Assembly: GCF_020216525.1 (NCBI RefSeq) | Contig: NZ_JAIWOY010000002.1 | Location: forward strand, 372,001 to 436,000 | Length of the DNA: 64,000 nt | Origin: Nocardioides nematodiphilus | GTDB lineage: Bacteria > Actinomycetota > Actinomycetes > Propionibacteriales > Nocardioidaceae | Direction: 5' to 3' | Shown: piece by piece, positions 61,933 through 64,000 of the stretch | How positions within the stretch are numbered: the stretch's first letter is position 1 | How the letters are laid out: every line of letters begins with the position of its first letter | The notes under the pieces: model-generated | Told to the model about the DNA's origin: nothing | Databases searched by the model: none | What the model saw: only the letters and a program-made list of their open reading frames with translations | Program-made: the position numbers and the translations under genes

Positions 61933-62861
61933 CACGCTCCCCGCCCGAGCGAGGCCGCGCCGAGCGCCGCGACCGGGGTCCCGGCCGGGATGAGGGTGAC
62001 CCGGCCGGCGAGGTCGAGCGAGGCGAGGAACGGCGAGTTCGCGGCCTGTCGGCGCAGCGCGGAGCGGACGGCCTCGCCCAACGGCGCACCCAGGTTGGCC
62101 ACGCCTCCGCCGATCACGACGGCCTCGGGGTCCGCGGCGAGGGCGACCACCCGGACGGCGTCGGCGACCCCGGCAGCGAAGCGGTCGCGGATCGCGATCG
62201 CCCGCTCGTCGCCCGACGCCGCCGCGGCGAAGAGCGCCTGGGCCGGCGGCCCGTCTTGGGTCGGCCACGCCGCGGCGAGGGCACGCCCGGAGGCGATCAG
62301 CTCGAGGCAGCCGCGCTGGCCGCAGGAGCAGGGTGGGCCGTTCGGGTCGACCGGCAGGTGGCCGATCTCACCGGCGGCGCCGTGCGCACCTCGACGCAGC
62401 ACGCCGTTGAGGACCAACCCCGCGGCGAGGCCGGTGCCGAGCGAGACGTACGCGACGTCGTCGGCCCCGGCGACGAGATGGGCCCCGAGGGTGGCGACGT
62501 TGACGTCGTTCTCGACCAGGACCGCCGTGCCGAGCCGTTGGGCGAGCAGCTCGCCGAGGTCGAACCACTCGCCGTCCAGACCCAGGTTGACGGCGTGCTT
62601 GACCGCGCCGCGGTCGGGGTCGACCAGACCGGGGATGCCGACGCCGACCCACGCGGGCCCGGCGCCGGGGACGCCCGCGGGGACGTCGGCGGAGGAGGTG
62701 AGCGCCGCGACCACGTCGGCCGCGGTCTGCACGACCCCGTCCGGCCCGAGCGCGGTGGGCAGACGGCGCTCGGCGAGGATCGTGCCCTCGCCGTCGACCG
62801 CGACGCCGTGCACCTTGCTCCCGCCGATGTCGAGGCCGATCGAGAATCCCGTGCCGCTCAT
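61932..62861 (-). CDS. ROK-family sugar kinase (N-acetylglucosamine/glucose kinase)
   Basis: The 309-residue kinase has DIGGSKVHGVAVD (ATP-binding), the catalytic Asp in ENDVNVATLG, and the ROK zinc motif GHLPVDPNG, CSCGQRGCLE. There is no DNA-binding domain, so it is a kinase rather than a repressor. Its place between a hexosaminidase and NagA suggests N-acetylglucosamine as substrate; this is inference. It overlaps the GH3 gene by 4 nt. Confidence 0.9.
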   Translation of the reverse strand: MSGTGFSIGLDIGGSKVHGVAVDGEGTILAERRLPTALGPDGVVQTAADVVAALTSSADVPAGVPGAGPAWVGVGIPGLVDPDRGAVKHAVNLGLDGEWFDLGELLAQRLGTAVLVENDVNVATLGAHLVAGADDVAYVSLGTGLAAGLVLNGVLRRGAHGAAGEIGHLPVDPNGPPCSCGQRGCLELIASGRALAAAWPTQDGPPAQALFAAAASGDERAIAIRDRFAAGVADAVRVVALAADPEAVVIGGGVANLGAPLGEAVRSALRRQAANSPFLASLDLAGRVTLIPAGTPVAALGAASLGRGA

Positions 62862-64000
62862 CGCTGCCACCCGGCCTCGCGCAGCACGGTCTCGACCGCG
62901 GCGGCGCTCGGCAGCGAGTAGCCGCGGGTGCACAGCCGCGGCAGCGGCCCCTCGTACGGTCCGGGCCACCCCCACTCGACCACCACCGCCCGCGTCGGGT
63001 CGGAGACCCTCGCGAGCAGCGCGAGCACGTCGGGGCGACGGTGCATGTCGCGGACCTGGATGACGAGCGGCCCGTCGGGGAGTGCGTCGGCCGGCATGAC
63101 GACAGCGTCGGGCGGCAGACCCCACGGCACCTCGCCGACGGCGACGTTCGCGGGCGTGCTGATGCTGACGATGCGTGCTCCGTCGAGGTCGGGCAGGTCG
63201 CCCTGCAGCGTCATCGCAGCCCGGGCGGCATCGACCTGGGCGGGCACGTCGAGCATCCCGACGGGCGCCCCGGCGCTCGACGCGCGCGGGAGGGCGGCGA
63301 TCCGCCGTACGGACTCCTCCAGACGCTCGCGACTCAGCCGGCCGTCGGCGACGGCGGCCACCACGGCCGCCTGGATCTCGCGGACCAGCGCGGCCGGCTT
63401 GTCGGGGCCGACGCAGAGGAAGTCGGCGCCGGCTGCCAGCGAGAGCACGGCGGCGGCCGGGATGCCGCGCGCGGCCGAGGCACCGGCCATGTCGAGCGCG
63501 TCGGAGACGATCACGCCCTCGAAGCCGAGACGCTCCCGCAGCAGCGCGAGCACGGGTGCCGACAACGTGCCGGGGAGCTCGGGATCGAGCGCGGGGACGA
63601 CGATGTGCGAGGTCATCACGGCCGCGGTCCCGGCGGCGACGGCGGCCTCGAACGGCACCAGCTCGCGCGCCGCCATCACCTCGAGCGACACGTCGAGCAC
63701 CGGCAGCGCCAGATGGCTGTCCTCGCCGGTGTCGCCGTGGCCCGGGAAGTGCTTCACACAGGCCCCGATCCCGCCGGTCTGCAGTCCCTCGACCCACGCG
63801 CCGACGTGCTTGCCCGCGGCGTGGGCGTCGGCGCCGAAGGAGCGCGTGCCGATCACGGGGTTGTCGGGGTTGGAGTTGACGTCGGCGACCGGACCGAGAT
63901 CGAGGTCGATCCCGGCAGCCGCGAGGTCCGCCGCGACGCGCGCGCCCACGGCACGGGTCAGAGCCGGGTCGTCGACGGCGCCGAGCGCGGCCGCGCCCAG
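62858..64000 (-). CDS. GH3 beta-N-acetylhexosaminidase (NagZ-like), start outside the window
   Basis: The frame runs off the right edge, so the N-terminus is missing; 380 residues are visible. KHFPGHGDTGEDSHLALP is the NagZ-type signature, including the catalytic His-Asp, and VSDALDMAG carries the nucleophile Asp. It releases N-acetylglucosamine from cell-wall or chitin fragments. It is the first visible gene of the nag operon and overlaps the kinase gene by 4 nt. Cellular location cannot be judged without the N-terminus. Confidence 0.9.
   Translation of the reverse strand: MGAAALGAVDDPALTRAVGARVAADLAAAGIDLDLGPVADVNSNPDNPVIGTRSFGADAHAAGKHVGAWVEGLQTGGIGACVKHFPGHGDTGEDSHLALPVLDVSLEVMAARELVPFEAAVAAGTAAVMTSHIVVPALDPELPGTLSAPVLALLRERLGFEGVIVSDALDMAGASAARGIPAAAVLSLAAGADFLCVGPDKPAALVREIQAAVVAAVADGRLSRERLEESVRRIAALPRASSAGAPVGMLDVPAQVDAARAAMTLQGDLPDLDGARIVSISTPANVAVGEVPWGLPPDAVVMPADALPDGPLVIQVRDMHRRPDVLALLARVSDPTRAVVVEWGWPGPYEGPLPRLCTRGYSLPSAAAVETVLREAGWQR

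Overview
The window is GC-rich chromosomal DNA from an actinobacterium, most likely a Nocardioidaceae-type soil organism; the genus is an inference. The evidence is the codon bias (long antisense open frames lie over nearly every gene), frequent GTG starts, and actinobacterial families: a GAF-ANTAR regulator, DUF1206, DUF3618, an actinobacterial holin-like protein, a G5/Excalibur surface protein, an F420-type LLM oxidoreductase and a DevS/DevR-like pair. There is no rRNA operon, CRISPR array, prophage or intact insertion sequence. Two tRNA genes (Gly-GCC, Val-GAC) are present.

Left part (1-31 kb). This holds a PLP-dependent decarboxylase, a membrane GGDEF/EAL protein followed by a GNAT/LuxI-like acyltransferase, an alpha/beta hydrolase and a chemoreceptor. 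Sugar-polymer genes follow: a ROK repressor divergent from a secreted GH3 xylosidase-like enzyme, then a secreted GH26 enzyme and a GH78 rhamnosidase with a LacI-type operator. Between them lie a 40-residue zinc ribbon, DUF1206, a degenerate sigma region-2 protein beside a GAF-ANTAR protein, a fatty-acid desaturase, a PAP2 phosphatase and a cystine-like ABC transporter whose binding protein and permease are fused. A group of small stress and envelope proteins (SRPBCC, PNPOx-like, DUF3618, holin-like) ends in a gene broken by one extra base in a homopolymer.

Middle (30-44 kb). Genes here are a cold-shock protein, a zinc alcohol dehydrogenase, an acyl-CoA synthetase, a phospholipase D, and a GH13 alpha-glucosidase divergent from its probable LacI regulator with two similar operators between them. 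After these come the left end of an IS481-like element, an HtrA-like protease, a GH10 xylanase without a signal peptide, a TetR/Old-Yellow-Enzyme pair, an enoyl-CoA hydratase and a CBS protein.

The most interesting region (44.3-55.4 kb) is a divergon. Two identical 20-bp CsoR-type palindromes lie between a leftward DUF302 gene and a rightward MMPL transporter. Leftward, DUF302 is followed at close spacing by an OmpR-type two-component system and then by an overlapping electron-transfer operon: a small membrane-anchored protein, ApbE, a b561/ferric-reductase-like membrane protein, a NuoF-like flavoprotein, a ferredoxin and DUF2231. Rightward, MMPL is followed by DUF2892, two small membrane proteins and gamma-glutamyltranspeptidase. 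DUF2892 and the first small protein each carry a single-base frameshift. I infer a metal or sulfur/persulfide-responsive redox module. Its CsoR-type regulator is not in the window.

Right end (55.4-64 kb). This holds the two tRNAs with a terminator, a FUSC-type membrane protein, a DevS/DevR-like two-component system with candidate boxes, and a tightly overlapping amino-sugar operon (GH3 hexosaminidase, ROK kinase, NagA, NagB) whose first gene runs off the window.
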